Source of the DNA: Hyphomonadaceae bacterium ML37
GTDB lineage: Bacteria > Pseudomonadota > Alphaproteobacteria > Caulobacterales > Maricaulaceae
NCBI GenBank assembly: GCA_027627685.1
Contig: CP091241.1
Coordinates: 1,015,149-1,079,148 of the forward strand
Length of the DNA stretch: 64,000 bases
Direction of reading: 5' to 3'
Shown piece by piece: positions 8,825 to 20,142 of this stretch (position 1 is the first letter of the stretch; each line of letters starts with the position of its first letter). The notes beneath the pieces were generated by a model. That model was given only the letters and a program-made list of their open reading frames with translations, was not told the origin of the DNA and ran no database searches. A program made the translations under genes and the position numbers.

Positions 8825-10702
8825 ATGCGACGCGACAAGCAGGAGTTCCAGGCGCGGTTTAACCGGCGCGTGATGCTGCTGGGCGGCGCGGGCGCCCTCA
8901 TGTTCGCCGGTCTGGGCGGCCGACTCTATACCCTGCAAATCCTTGAGCAGGACCGCTACCGCACCCTGTCCGACAGCAATCAGTTCAGCTTCCGCCTCCA
9001 GCCGCCCATGCGCGGACGTATTCTGGACCGGTTCGGCGAACCGCTGGCGGAGAACCGCGACAATTACCGGCTCTTTATCGTGCCCGAACAGGCGGGAAAT
9101 CCGGCGCAGGCGCTGGAGCGGCTGGCGCGCCATCTGCCGATCAGCGAGCAGCGCATGGAGCGCTTGCTGTTCCAGATTGCGCGCGCGCCTCGGTTTCAGC
9201 CGGTGACCGTGGCCGAAGATCTGGACTGGGAGACGTTCGCGCGTATCAACCTGCACCTGCCCGAACTGCCGGGCATTCTGCCGGACGTGGGCGAGGTGCG
9301 CACCTATCCCCATGCCCAAGTCATGTCTCATGTCACCGGCTATGTTCAGGTCGCGTCGGTAGACGTCGCGCAGAATGACCGGCTGCTGCTCCATCCCGGC
9401 TTCCGGATCGGTCGCGCCGGGGCGGAGATCGCCAATGAACACACGCTGCGTGGTGCTCCGGGCCAGTTGAAGGTGGAGGTCAACGCCTTTGGCCGGGTGA
9501 TCCGCGAGATGCCCGAGCAGTCCATCCCGGCGCGCGCCGGCGGCGACGTGCCGCTGAGCATCGATTTGCGCGCCCAGCGCACGGCGATGCAGGCGCTGGG
9601 TCAGGAATCGGCTGCGGCTGTGGCGCTGGACATGACCAATGGCGAGCTGCTGGTGCTGGCCTCGACACCCGGCTTTGACCCCAACGCTTTCGTCCTGGGC
9701 ATTGGCCAGAGCGAGTTCAATGCGCTTAACACCAACGAATTGCGTCCCCTGTTCAACAAGGCGACCACGGGTCTGTATGCGCCCGCCTCCACCATCAAGG
9801 GCATGATCTCCATGGCGGCGCTGGAGCATGGGCTGATCAGCCCCACCGAGCGCATCCATTGTTCGGGCAGCGTGGTCCTGGGCGATCGCCGGTTCCATTG
9901 CTGGCGGCGCGAGGGTCACGGCCACGTCCACATGCACGATGCGATCAAAGTGTCGTGCGACACGTATTTCTATGAAGTGGCGCGCCGGCTGGGCATTGAC
10001 CGTATCCGCGATATGGCGGTGCGGTGCGGGCTGGGTCAGCTGTTTGATATCGGTCTGCCCATCCCCGATCGCGCCTCGGGCCTTGTGCCCAGCGCGGCCT
10101 GGAAGCGCGCCCGGCGTGGCCAGCCCTGGACCACAGGCGACACGTTCAATACCGGCATCGGTCAGGGCTATATGCTGACTTCCCCGCTCCAGCTTGCGGT
10201 GATGACCGCGCGCGTGGCGACGGGCAGGGCGGTCATGCCGACCCTCGCGCTGCGCCCGCAGGGTTTCGAGTTTGAACCGCTGGGCTTTGATCCTGAACAC
10301 GTTAGCGCGGTGCACCGGGCCATGCATGGCGTGGTCAATGAACCGGGCGGCACGGCGTACTGGACGCTGCATCCGGGTCTGGGCGTGCCCGACGCCCAGA
10401 TGTGCGGCAAGACCGGTACGGCGCAGGTCTATTCCATCACACCGGAAGAGCGCGCCCGCGGGGTGCGCGACCAGGACGATCTGCCCTGGCGGCTGCGCAA
10501 TCACGGCCTGTTTGTGGGATACGCCCCGTCGGACAATCCGCGCTATGCGGTCGCCGTGGTGGTCGAGCATGGCATGGGCGGCACCCGCTCCGCGGCGCGT
10601 CCGGCGCGCGATATCTTGCGCGATCTGGTGGAACGCGACCCGGCCGGGAGCCGGCCCGAAGCCGTCGCCGAGCTGGCGCGCACAACCGGGCGGGAGGGCT
10701 GA
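8825..10702 (+). CDS. mrdA: Penicillin-binding protein 2 (elongasome transpeptidase)
   Basis: Class B PBP that cross-links peptidoglycan during side-wall growth. An N-terminal membrane anchor (VMLLGGAGALMFAGLGG) is followed by the dimerisation domain, which has the RGRILDRFGEPLAEN motif. The transpeptidase domain has the Ser322-Thr-Ile-Lys325 active site (YAPASTIKG), Ser377-Cys-Asp379 and Lys529-Thr-Gly-Thr. The length of 625 residues is normal. It is cotranscribed with rodA, which starts 3 bases downstream. Confidence 0.97.
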   Translation: MRRDKQEFQARFNRRVMLLGGAGALMFAGLGGRLYTLQILEQDRYRTLSDSNQFSFRLQPPMRGRILDRFGEPLAENRDNYRLFIVPEQAGNPAQALERLARHLPISEQRMERLLFQIARAPRFQPVTVAEDLDWETFARINLHLPELPGILPDVGEVRTYPHAQVMSHVTGYVQVASVDVAQNDRLLLHPGFRIGRAGAEIANEHTLRGAPGQLKVEVNAFGRVIREMPEQSIPARAGGDVPLSIDLRAQRTAMQALGQESAAAVALDMTNGELLVLASTPGFDPNAFVLGIGQSEFNALNTNELRPLFNKATTGLYAPASTIKGMISMAALEHGLISPTERIHCSGSVVLGDRRFHCWRREGHGHVHMHDAIKVSCDTYFYEVARRLGIDRIRDMAVRCGLGQLFDIGLPIPDRASGLVPSAAWKRARRGQPWTTGDTFNTGIGQGYMLTSPLQLAVMTARVATGRAVMPTLALRPQGFEFEPLGFDPEHVSAVHRAMHGVVNEPGGTAYWTLHPGLGVPDAQMCGKTGTAQVYSITPEERARGVRDQDDLPWRLRNHGLFVGYAPSDNPRYAVAVVVEHGMGGTRSAARPARDILRDLVERDPAGSRPEAVAELARTTGREG

Positions 10703-10705
10703 CGC

Positions 10706-11851
10706 ATGGGCGTCTTCACCCAGTCGGTCCCGCGCGGCCTGCGCGAGAAACTTTACGAGATCAACTGGGCGCTGGTTCTGCTGATCATCCTGATCGGCAT
10801 GATCGGCGTGGGCATGTTGTATTCGGTCGAAGGCGGGCAGTGGGACCCCTACGCCTCGCGCCATGCCGTGCGCTTCGCCGCCGGCTTCGCCGTGATGCTC
10901 ACCGTGGCCCTGGCGCCGCCCCGCCTGTGGATGGGGCTGGCCTATCCGGCGTATCTGGGCGCGCTGATCCTTCTGGTCGGAGTGGAGTTTTTCGGCTCGG
11001 TCGCCATGGGCGCCAAGCGCTGGCTGGAGATCGGCCCCATCCGCATGCAGCCATCGGAAATCATGAAGATCGCGCTCGTGCTGGCCCTGGCGCGCTACTA
11101 CCACGACCTGGAAGAACACCGCGTCTCCAGCCTGTTAGGCCTGCTCATCCCGGTCATGATGATCGCCGCCCCGGTGCTGCTGGTGTCGCGCCAGCCGGAT
11201 CTGGGCACCTCGGTGCTGATTGCGGCCACCGGTCTGGTGATCGTATTCCTGGCCGGCCTGTCCTGGCGGGTGATCGGCGCGGGCGCGGTGTTCGGCGCCA
11301 TCGGCGTCTGGGGGCTGCTGCAATACGGGCTGAAGGAATATCAGCGCGAGCGCATCTTCACCTTCCTCAATCCGGAAGCTGACCCGCTGGGCGCCGGCTA
11401 TCAGATCATGCAGTCCAAGATCGCGCTCGGCTCAGGGGGCATGACGGGCAAGGGATACATGGAGGGCAGTCAGGCTCACCTCAATTACCTGCCTGAAAAA
11501 CAGACCGATTTCATTTTCACCATGCTGGGGGAAGAATTCGGATTTGTCGGCTGCATCGTGGTGTTGGGGCTCTACGCCATCCTGTTGATGAATTGTCTGA
11601 TGATCGCCGCATCGTGCAAGTCGACTTTCCTGCGCCTGGTGGTGATGGGGGTGGCCTCCACCTTCGCCTTCTATGTCTTCATCAATGCAGGCATGGTGAT
11701 GGGGCTATTCCCCGTGGTTGGCGTGCCGCTGCCCATGATCTCCTATGGCGGATCGGTGATGATGACTGTGCTCATCGGGCTGGGATTGATCCTGGGCGCC
11801 CACGTGCATCGCGGCGCCGAGCCGCCCAAAGGCGCCGGGCTGTTCGGATAG
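10706..11851 (+). CDS. rodA: Rod shape-determining protein RodA (SEDS glycosyltransferase)
   Basis: SEDS-family lipid II polymerase that works with PBP2. The 381 residues form about ten membrane helices. Recognisable family motifs include GAKRWLEIGPIRMQPSEIMK, RQPDLGTSVLI (with the conserved Asp of the QPDLGT motif) and the C-terminal FPVVGVPLPMISYGGS. It closes the mre/mrd operon. Confidence 0.97.
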   Translation: MGVFTQSVPRGLREKLYEINWALVLLIILIGMIGVGMLYSVEGGQWDPYASRHAVRFAAGFAVMLTVALAPPRLWMGLAYPAYLGALILLVGVEFFGSVAMGAKRWLEIGPIRMQPSEIMKIALVLALARYYHDLEEHRVSSLLGLLIPVMMIAAPVLLVSRQPDLGTSVLIAATGLVIVFLAGLSWRVIGAGAVFGAIGVWGLLQYGLKEYQRERIFTFLNPEADPLGAGYQIMQSKIALGSGGMTGKGYMEGSQAHLNYLPEKQTDFIFTMLGEEFGFVGCIVVLGLYAILLMNCLMIAASCKSTFLRLVVMGVASTFAFYVFINAGMVMGLFPVVGVPLPMISYGGSVMMTVLIGLGLILGAHVHRGAEPPKGAGLFG

Positions 11852-11995
11852 CGGCGCCAAGGGCGCCCGCCAGCTTGACCGGGCGCGCCGGATCGCCCAC
11901 CCTCCCGCGCCAAATGGCCCTGTTAACGCAGGGCTTCACTGTGAGTTGCGCGTCCTTGACCGGATGCGCCGGGCGTCAAACGGGGAGATCACTTC
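11852..11995 (+). other. Intergenic gap between rodA and the symporter gene
   Basis: The 144 bases hold no gene. Two hairpins are visible: a short GGCGCC/GGCGCC pair directly after the rodA stop, and GCCCTG/CAGGGC with loop TTAACG at 11917-11934. Neither is followed by a run of T, so a strong terminator is not shown. The second hairpin lies 62 bases before the symporter start and may be in its leader. Confidence 0.35.
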
Positions 11996-13363
11996 ATGGC
12001 CGGTGGCGGGACGATTACCTGGAACTCGCGGTTCGGGTTCCTGATGGCGGCGATCGGCTCGTCCGTGGGCCTGGGCAATTTCTGGCGCTTTCCCTATACC
12101 GCCGGCGAGAATGGCGGCGCCGTTTTCGTTCTGGTGTATCTGGCCTGCGTCATCCTGATCGCCTTTCCCATCCTGATCGCGGAGCTGGCGGTGGGCCGCC
12201 ATGCGCGCCGCTCCGCCGTCGGCTCGACCCGCAAGATGGCGTTCGACGCCGGCGCCTCGGAGATGTGGTCCATCGCCGGCTGGGTGGCCATGGCGGGCGG
12301 GGTGATGATCCTGTGCTTCTATTCGGTGGTGGCAGGCTGGGTGGCGGCCTATATCTTTGAAATGGCGACGGGCGGGTTGGTGAATGCCGCGCCTGAGGAG
12401 ATCGCATCCTCTTTCGGGAATCTGGTCGCAGACGTTCCCAAGGTGATCGGTTGGCATAGCCTGTTCATGGTGATGACCATCGGCATTGTGTGCCTGGGCG
12501 TTACCCAGGGCATCGAGCGGGCGGTCACCATTCTGATGCCGCTCTTCTTCCTGATGCTGGTGGGCCTGGTGGTTTATGCCGGGATGACCGCGGATATGGG
12601 CGCAGCGCTGAGTTATCTGTTCACCCCCGACTTCAGCGAGCTGACCGGGCAGACCCTGATTGCGGCGCTCGGCCAGGCCTTCTTCTCCATCGGGGTGGGC
12701 GGGGCGATCATGATCACCTATGGCTCCTATCTGCGCCGTGACGACAACCTGCCCCAGTCGGCGACCATCATCGCCGGCGCCGACACCCTGGTGGCGATCA
12801 TTGCGGGTCTGGCCATCTTCCCGTTCGTGTTCGCTTTCGGACTCAATCCGGCTGGTGGTCCTGGCCTGTTCTTCGAAACCCTGCCGGCGGTGTTCGCGCA
12901 GATGCCGGGCGGACAGTGGGTGGGCACCGCCTTCTTCTCCCTGGCGTTCATCGCCGCCCTGACCAGCTCGATTTCGCTTTTGCAGGTGATCGTGTCCTTT
13001 GGCGAGGAGCATACTGACTTTGGCCGTGTCGGCTCGGCGGTGTTCTTTGGCGCCATCATCTTCATGTTCGGCGTGGGCGCGGCCTTCTCGGGCGGGTTCT
13101 TTGACGTGCTGGACAAGGTGTCGGGCACGGTCCTGCTGCCGCTGGGCGGCCTCCTGATCGCGGTATTCACCGGCTGGATCGTGTCGCGTCAGCTCATGCT
13201 GACCGAACTCGAGCAGGCGAGCACAGCCTTCTTCGGCTACTGGCGCTTTTCGGTCCGTTATATCGCGCCCGTCGCCGTGGCGCTGATCATCATCGCGGGC
13301 CTCGCCGACACGTTCAGCATCCCGCTGCCTTTCCTGGGCCAGACCGAGGTGGCGACGGACTGA
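11996..13363 (+). CDS. Neurotransmitter:sodium symporter (SNF/NSS) family transporter
   Basis: Sodium-coupled uptake system with the LeuT fold, probably for amino acids; the substrate cannot be read from the sequence. The 455 residues form 11-12 membrane helices. TM1 carries the family signature GLGNFWRFPYTAGENGGAVF, which lines the sodium and substrate sites; the TM6 region carries QAFFSIGVGGAIMITYGSY, and TM8 ends in LTSSISLLQV. The gene is monocistronic and followed by a strong hairpin. Confidence 0.92.
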   Translation: MAGGGTITWNSRFGFLMAAIGSSVGLGNFWRFPYTAGENGGAVFVLVYLACVILIAFPILIAELAVGRHARRSAVGSTRKMAFDAGASEMWSIAGWVAMAGGVMILCFYSVVAGWVAAYIFEMATGGLVNAAPEEIASSFGNLVADVPKVIGWHSLFMVMTIGIVCLGVTQGIERAVTILMPLFFLMLVGLVVYAGMTADMGAALSYLFTPDFSELTGQTLIAALGQAFFSIGVGGAIMITYGSYLRRDDNLPQSATIIAGADTLVAIIAGLAIFPFVFAFGLNPAGGPGLFFETLPAVFAQMPGGQWVGTAFFSLAFIAALTSSISLLQVIVSFGEEHTDFGRVGSAVFFGAIIFMFGVGAAFSGGFFDVLDKVSGTVLLPLGGLLIAVFTGWIVSRQLMLTELEQASTAFFGYWRFSVRYIAPVAVALIIIAGLADTFSIPLPFLGQTEVATD

Positions 13364-13399
13364 TCGCGCGCGGCGCATCCAGCTGGCGCATTACAATGA

Positions 13400-13431
13400 A
13401 AAGCCCCGGAGCAGCGCTGCTCCGGGGCTTT
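13400..13431. terminator. Perfect 32-base palindrome, bidirectional terminator
   Basis: AAAGCCCCGGAGCAGC followed immediately by its exact reverse complement. With the A/T ends it forms a Rho-independent-type hairpin in both directions. It sits between the convergent symporter gene (plus) and the SleB-type hydrolase gene (minus), where it would stop both transcripts. Confidence 0.85.
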
Positions 13432-13456
13432 GTCTATTGAGGCTGGATGCAGCCTG

Positions 13457-14209
13457 TCAGGCTTCGCGCTCTCTCAGCAGACGCCGCTCGGACGGGCTGG
13501 GGATGCGGTAGAAGATGTGCGCGCCAATGCGGCGTGTCTGCACCAGCGAGGCGTTCCAGACCGGATCGACCTGCGTGGTGTGATAGTGCGTGGCCGAGCG
13601 CGTCATCGGCCGGGCAAAGCCCATCAGCGCATGATCGGCGACCAGCTCGGCCCGCCGCCAGGCGCGGCCTTGCGCGGTGCGGTCCAGCGACCCGTCGCAG
13701 GTGAAAGAGAACTGGCACCCGGTGACGCGCTCGGAGCCCTGATAGACCACGCCGCAAACCGTTTCGGGGTAGGCGCGGTGACGCACCCGGTTGAGCACGA
13801 CCTCGGCCACGGCCAGCTGCCCGGCAAAGCTTTCGCCGCGCGCTTCGTAATAGACCGCTTCGGCCAGGCACTGGCGCTCGCGGGCATTCAGGCGCGCGCG
13901 CTGCAGGTGTCCGGCGTCAAAGCTGCGCAAATCGTCCAGCGAGCGGGTCACCACGGCGGCGCTCATTTCGGTGTCGGGCGCAATGGTGTAAGTGGCCGCG
14001 ACCAGCTGGGCAGGCGCGTCCCATTCCATGGTGTCGCCGGCCTCGAGATAGGCGACCGCCAGGCTGCGCCAGACGGCGGCCTCGTCCTGTTCGCGCGCCC
14101 GTTCGGGCGCCAGGGTGACCGCTCCGGCCACCAGCACAAGCGCCGCTGTCGCAGCGGCGCCTTTCAGTGCAGTCCGTGAACGCCGGATAAGATCCTTGGC
14201 GGCCAGCAT
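13457..14209 (-). CDS. SleB-type cell wall hydrolase (Hydrolase_2 family), exported
   Basis: A predicted peptidoglycan hydrolase of 250 residues. An N-terminal hydrophobic segment (AAATAALVLVAGAVTLA) acts as signal or anchor. The catalytic domain starts near AREROCL-like sequence ARERQCLAEAVYYEARGE, with the conserved Glu of the EARGE motif, followed by GQLAVAEVVLNRVRH, CGVVYQG and CQFSFTCDG, all hallmarks of the SleB/CwlJ domain common in non-sporulating alphaproteobacteria as well. The ATG at 14209 precedes a basic stretch and the hydrophobic helix. The 228 bases upstream contain only the promoter region; no other gene was seen. Confidence 0.9.
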   Translation of the reverse strand: MLAAKDLIRRSRTALKGAAATAALVLVAGAVTLAPERAREQDEAAVWRSLAVAYLEAGDTMEWDAPAQLVAATYTIAPDTEMSAAVVTRSLDDLRSFDAGHLQRARLNARERQCLAEAVYYEARGESFAGQLAVAEVVLNRVRHRAYPETVCGVVYQGSERVTGCQFSFTCDGSLDRTAQGRAWRRAELVADHALMGFARPMTRSATHYHTTQVDPVWNASLVQTRRIGAHIFYRIPSPSERRLLREREA

Positions 14210-14437
14210 GCAGTCTCCGTCTTGGGCGCTTCGTTTGCGCCGCGCGAAACAGCGGGCGGTCCGAAGCGTCGGCCCGCATCAGGGATTTACGAGAAATTCC
14301 TGTGCAAGGATTGAACCATTAAGAGGGGACGTATGTCGCCCGAAGCCGCCGGTCAATAGTGTTGAGGTGAGGCGAAAATTAGGCAGAGCTTGTGCGCTGC
14401 AGCAATAACGGCCCAAGTCACCTGCCAGTCAAGGCGA

Positions 14438-17104
<2,667 letters not shown>

Positions 17105-17144
17105 ATCAAGGCCTCATCATTTTCGCCCGCGCGCCGGACAGGCA

Positions 17145-19532
17145 TCAGCCTTCCAGCCGGGAAAAATCCGCCACCGCGTCCGCCGCGGCGCGAATCCGCG
17201 ACAGAAGCACCAGTCTGTTGCGACGCACAATAGGGTCTTTGTCGTTCACGACAACCGCCTCGAAGAAGGCGTCCACCGGCCCGCGCAATTGGGCGAGGGC
17301 GGACATGGCGGCGGAGAAGTTTTCCGTTGTGAGTGCAGCTTGGGCCGCAGCTTCCGCGTTTCCGATTGCGATCACGAGGGCGCGCTCTTCAGGCGCGCTG
17401 GCGGTCTCGGCGATTCTGGAGAGAAGGCTGGACGCGTCATCGCCCTGAACCTCGGCCAGCGCGGCGCTGAGATCAAACCCCTTCTTCTCCTCCGCCGAGA
17501 GGATATTCGCCGCCCGGCGATACCCCGCCAGCAGCGCTGCCCCGTCCGGCGTATCCAGGAAAGCCTGCAGCGCGCGGGACTTTTTCGTCACGCGCACAAG
17601 GTCGTCGTCGCCGAGTGCGAACACGGCGTCGATGACGTCATGGCGGATGCCTTCGTCCTTCAGATGGACTTTCAGGCGGTCGGCGAAGAAGTTCATCAAA
17701 TCGATGGCCTCAGGGTGCGCCTTTCGCCAAATTTGCTCTTCAATGTCTTCCGGAACGCCCGCTCGTTTTTCCCAGATCAGGCGCGTGAGTTCGGTTTGGT
17801 CGTCGAAAATCTGTGACAGACCTGAGCTGCCGATTCGATGTCCTAACGCTTGCATTTTATTGGCATACAAAAAGATGTGAGTGGCTAGAGAGTGTCGGAG
17901 TATGACACGCTTCATCTCAATTCGATGGGCGTCCACTATGACAACCTTGATAACCCCCAGCGCCGCCCGCCGCAGCGCGAACGGGTCTTTGGACCCTGTC
18001 GGCTTTTCGTCGATCGCCCAGAAGCCCACCAGCGTGTCCAGCTTGTCGGCCAGCGCCACGGCGGCGCTCACCGGCGCGGTGGGGACAGCGTCGGAGGGGC
18101 CTTGCGGCTTGTAGTGATCGCGGATGGCGTCGGCGACTTGCTGGCGGTCTGATGCGGAGAGACCCGTGAGCTCCCCCCCTCGGCCCTTCGGGCCACTCCC
18201 CCCGCGAGCGGGGGGAGACAGGGGGGCGTCTTGTCCTCCCCCGCTTGCGGGGGAGGTGTCCGCGAAGCGGACGGAGGGGGGATCTCCTGCCTGGAGCGCC
18301 AGATACCGCCCCATCACGCCTTGCAATTCAGGAAACTCATAGACCATCTGGCTGACCAGATCGGCCTTGGCGAGTTTGGCGGCCAGCTCGGCCAGGTCCG
18401 GGTTGGCGCCCACGTGCTCAGCAAGCTCGCGCGCCAGCGCGGCGACCCGCGCCGTCTTGTCCGCCACCGTCCCCAGCTTGTCGTGGAACGTCACCTTGGA
18501 CAGCTCGCTCGCCATCGCCTCAAGGCCCTTGGCGCGGTCCAGGTCCCAGAAATGGCGGGCGTCGGACAGGCGGGCCGAGAGCACGCGGGCATTGCCCGCG
18601 GCGATGGCGGCGCCGCCGTCCGGGGCGGTCTGGTTGGCGATGGTGACAAATTTGGGCGCCAGCGCGCCGGATTTGGGATCGCGCACCGCGAAGTATTTCT
18701 GGTGGGTGCGCATGGTCAGGGTGATGACCTCGGGTGGCAGGTCGAGGAAGCCGGTATCCATGTCGCCCATCACCGCCACCGGGTGCTCGGCCAGGCCCGT
18801 GACCTCGTCCAGCAGGCCCTCATCCTCGATGAGTTCGAGGCCGGCTTTCGCGCACACGGCGCGCGCCCCGTCGAAAATGGTCTGGCGCCGCTCGGCGCGG
18901 GTCAGGATGACGCCATTGGCTTTGAGCTTCTGCGCATAGTCGGCATAGCCCGTCACCGTGAACGGGCCGGAGCCGTGTATCCGGTGACCTTGCGTGATGT
19001 TGGAGGCGGTGAGGCCAAACACCTCCACCGGGACGACCTGGCCATCGAGGAGGCAGATCAGCCGGTGCAGCGGCCGCACCCAGCGCTGGGCTTTTGCGCC
19101 TTCGCCGAACTTCATGGATTTGGGCCAGGGGAAGCTGCGCGCGATCTCAGGCAGGGCGGTTTTGAGCACCTGCGCCGTGTCGCGGCCCGGCGTCTCAATC
19201 AGGGCGATATAGAACGAACCCTTCTTGTCCTCGCGCACACTGCACTGGTCTAGGCTGGACAGCCCGGCGCCGCGCAGGAAGCCCTCGATGGCTTTTTCAG
19301 GTGCATCGGTGCGCGGCCCCTTGCGCTCCTCGCGCACGGCTTCGGTCTTCAGCGGCAGGCCGGACATGGCCAGGCCCAGCCGGCGCGGGCCGGAGAAAGC
19401 CTCCAGAGTGTCCCAGTTGAGCCCCGCGCCTTTGAGCGCATCGCCCAGCAGGCGCGCAAGATCGGCCTCGGCGCGCGCTTGCATGCGGGCGGGGATTTCC
19501 TCGCAGAAGAATTCGATGAGCAGGTCAGCCAA
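17145..19532 (-). CDS. glyS: Glycine--tRNA ligase beta subunit, enlarged by two insertions
   Basis: Beta subunit of the alpha2beta2 glycyl-tRNA synthetase. The start is a TTG at 19532, giving M-ADLLIEFFCEEIPARMQ, which matches the family N-terminus; no ATG is available and a GGA lies just upstream. Conserved blocks include MRTHQKYFAVRD, ARFWD-like ARLSDARHFWDLDRAKGL, VADAIRDHYKPQGPSD and ADKLDTLVGFWAIDEKPTGS. The product is about 795 residues, longer than the usual 690-700. The excess comes from an in-frame repeat insertion at about residues 416-454 and a long variable segment at about residues 529-610 encoded by A+T-rich DNA. The C-terminal anticodon-binding domain (DALR-like) is intact, so the gene looks functional. 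Confidence 0.93.
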   Translation of the reverse strand: MADLLIEFFCEEIPARMQARAEADLARLLGDALKGAGLNWDTLEAFSGPRRLGLAMSGLPLKTEAVREERKGPRTDAPEKAIEGFLRGAGLSSLDQCSVREDKKGSFYIALIETPGRDTAQVLKTALPEIARSFPWPKSMKFGEGAKAQRWVRPLHRLICLLDGQVVPVEVFGLTASNITQGHRIHGSGPFTVTGYADYAQKLKANGVILTRAERRQTIFDGARAVCAKAGLELIEDEGLLDEVTGLAEHPVAVMGDMDTGFLDLPPEVITLTMRTHQKYFAVRDPKSGALAPKFVTIANQTAPDGGAAIAAGNARVLSARLSDARHFWDLDRAKGLEAMASELSKVTFHDKLGTVADKTARVAALARELAEHVGANPDLAELAAKLAKADLVSQMVYEFPELQGVMGRYLALQAGDPPSVRFADTSPASGGGQDAPLSPPARGGSGPKGRGGELTGLSASDRQQVADAIRDHYKPQGPSDAVPTAPVSAAVALADKLDTLVGFWAIDEKPTGSKDPFALRRAALGVIKVVIVDAHRIEMKRVILRHSLATHIFLYANKMQALGHRIGSSGLSQIFDDQTELTRLIWEKRAGVPEDIEEQIWRKAHPEAIDLMNFFADRLKVHLKDEGIRHDVIDAVFALGDDDLVRVTKKSRALQAFLDTPDGAALLAGYRRAANILSAEEKKGFDLSAALAEVQGDDASSLLSRIAETASAPEERALVIAIGNAEAAAQAALTTENFSAAMSALAQLRGPVDAFFEAVVVNDKDPIVRRNRLVLLSRIRAAADAVADFSRLEG
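18171..18284. repeat. Palindromic repeat element inserted in frame within glyS
   Basis: Two hairpin modules lie side by side: ACTCCCCCCGCGAGC with its near inverted copy GCGGGGGGAG, and CCTCCCCCGCTTGCGGGGGAGG followed by TGTCCGCGAAGCGGACGGAG. The second module, including the TCCGCGAAGCGGA hairpin, recurs almost exactly at 56009-56060. Read through glyS it encodes PPSVRFADTSPASGGG and a Gly/Pro-rich tail, a stretch absent from ordinary GlyS proteins. The codon phase of glyS is kept. Confidence 0.8.
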
Positions 19533-19545
19533 GGTGCGGTGTCCG

Positions 19546-20142
19546 TCAGGTATTGGTTGCTTGCATGCGCGCATAGGCCGGCCGGGCGTGCAGCCGGTCG
19601 ATATAGCGGTCAATGGACGAGTTTTCGCCCATCAGCTTGAAATGTTTCAGCCAGCCCAGCGCCCCGCCGATCAATATGTCAGCCGCGCTGAAACGGTCGC
19701 CGAGGATATACTCGCCATCGGACAGGCGCCGCTCCACCAGCGACAGGACCGTGTCCCAATCGCCCCAGCCGACCATGCGCGGGTCCACATCCAGGCCCTG
19801 AGACTTCGTAATGATCGCCGGCTCCAGCACGCCGGGGCGGAACACCGACCAGTAGAGATAATCGGCGCGCCTGGGATCGCCGATGGCGGGCGCGAGCCCA
19901 GCGTCCGGGAAGGCGTCGGCGAGATAGAGCGAAATGGCGGCCATCTCGGTCAGGGTCTTGCCGTTATGGCGGATGGCCGGGACCTTGCCCGCCGGGTTCA
20001 CCGCCAGAAAGTCCGGCCCGCGCGTGGCGCCGCCGAATACATCCACCTTGCGCAGCTCGTACGGCACGCCCAGCTCCTCCACCAGCCAGACCGTGCCGGT
20101 GGAGCGTGTATTGGGTCCGTGCCAGACGGTGAGGTTGGTCAT
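19546..20142 (-). CDS. Glutathione S-transferase family protein
   Basis: A 198-residue GST with an N-terminal thioredoxin-like domain ([20 protein letters not shown], then NPAGKVPAIRHNGKTLTEMA, the glutathione-binding Val-Pro and Ser/Thr-type region) and an all-helical C-terminal domain with GDRFSAADILIGG. The ATG at 20142 overlaps the glyQ stop by one base (TAATG), so it is translated from the glyQ-glyS message. The stop is 13 bases before the glyS TTG start. The substrate is unknown; its link to glycyl-tRNA synthetase is positional only. Confidence 0.9.
   Translation of the reverse strand: MTNLTVWHGPNTRSTGTVWLVEELGVPYELRKVDVFGGATRGPDFLAVNPAGKVPAIRHNGKTLTEMAAISLYLADAFPDAGLAPAIGDPRRADYLYWSVFRPGVLEPAIITKSQGLDVDPRMVGWGDWDTVLSLVERRLSDGEYILGDRFSAADILIGGALGWLKHFKLMGENSSIDRYIDRLHARPAYARMQATNT

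Noticed and set aside
8792-11119. Long minus-strand open frame opposite mrdA and rodA
   Set aside because: Shadow of two canonical genes; no start signal or domain.
11852-11995. Riboswitch in the leader of the sodium symporter gene
   Set aside because: Only short hairpins are present; no conserved glycine, lysine or other riboswitch core could be recognised.
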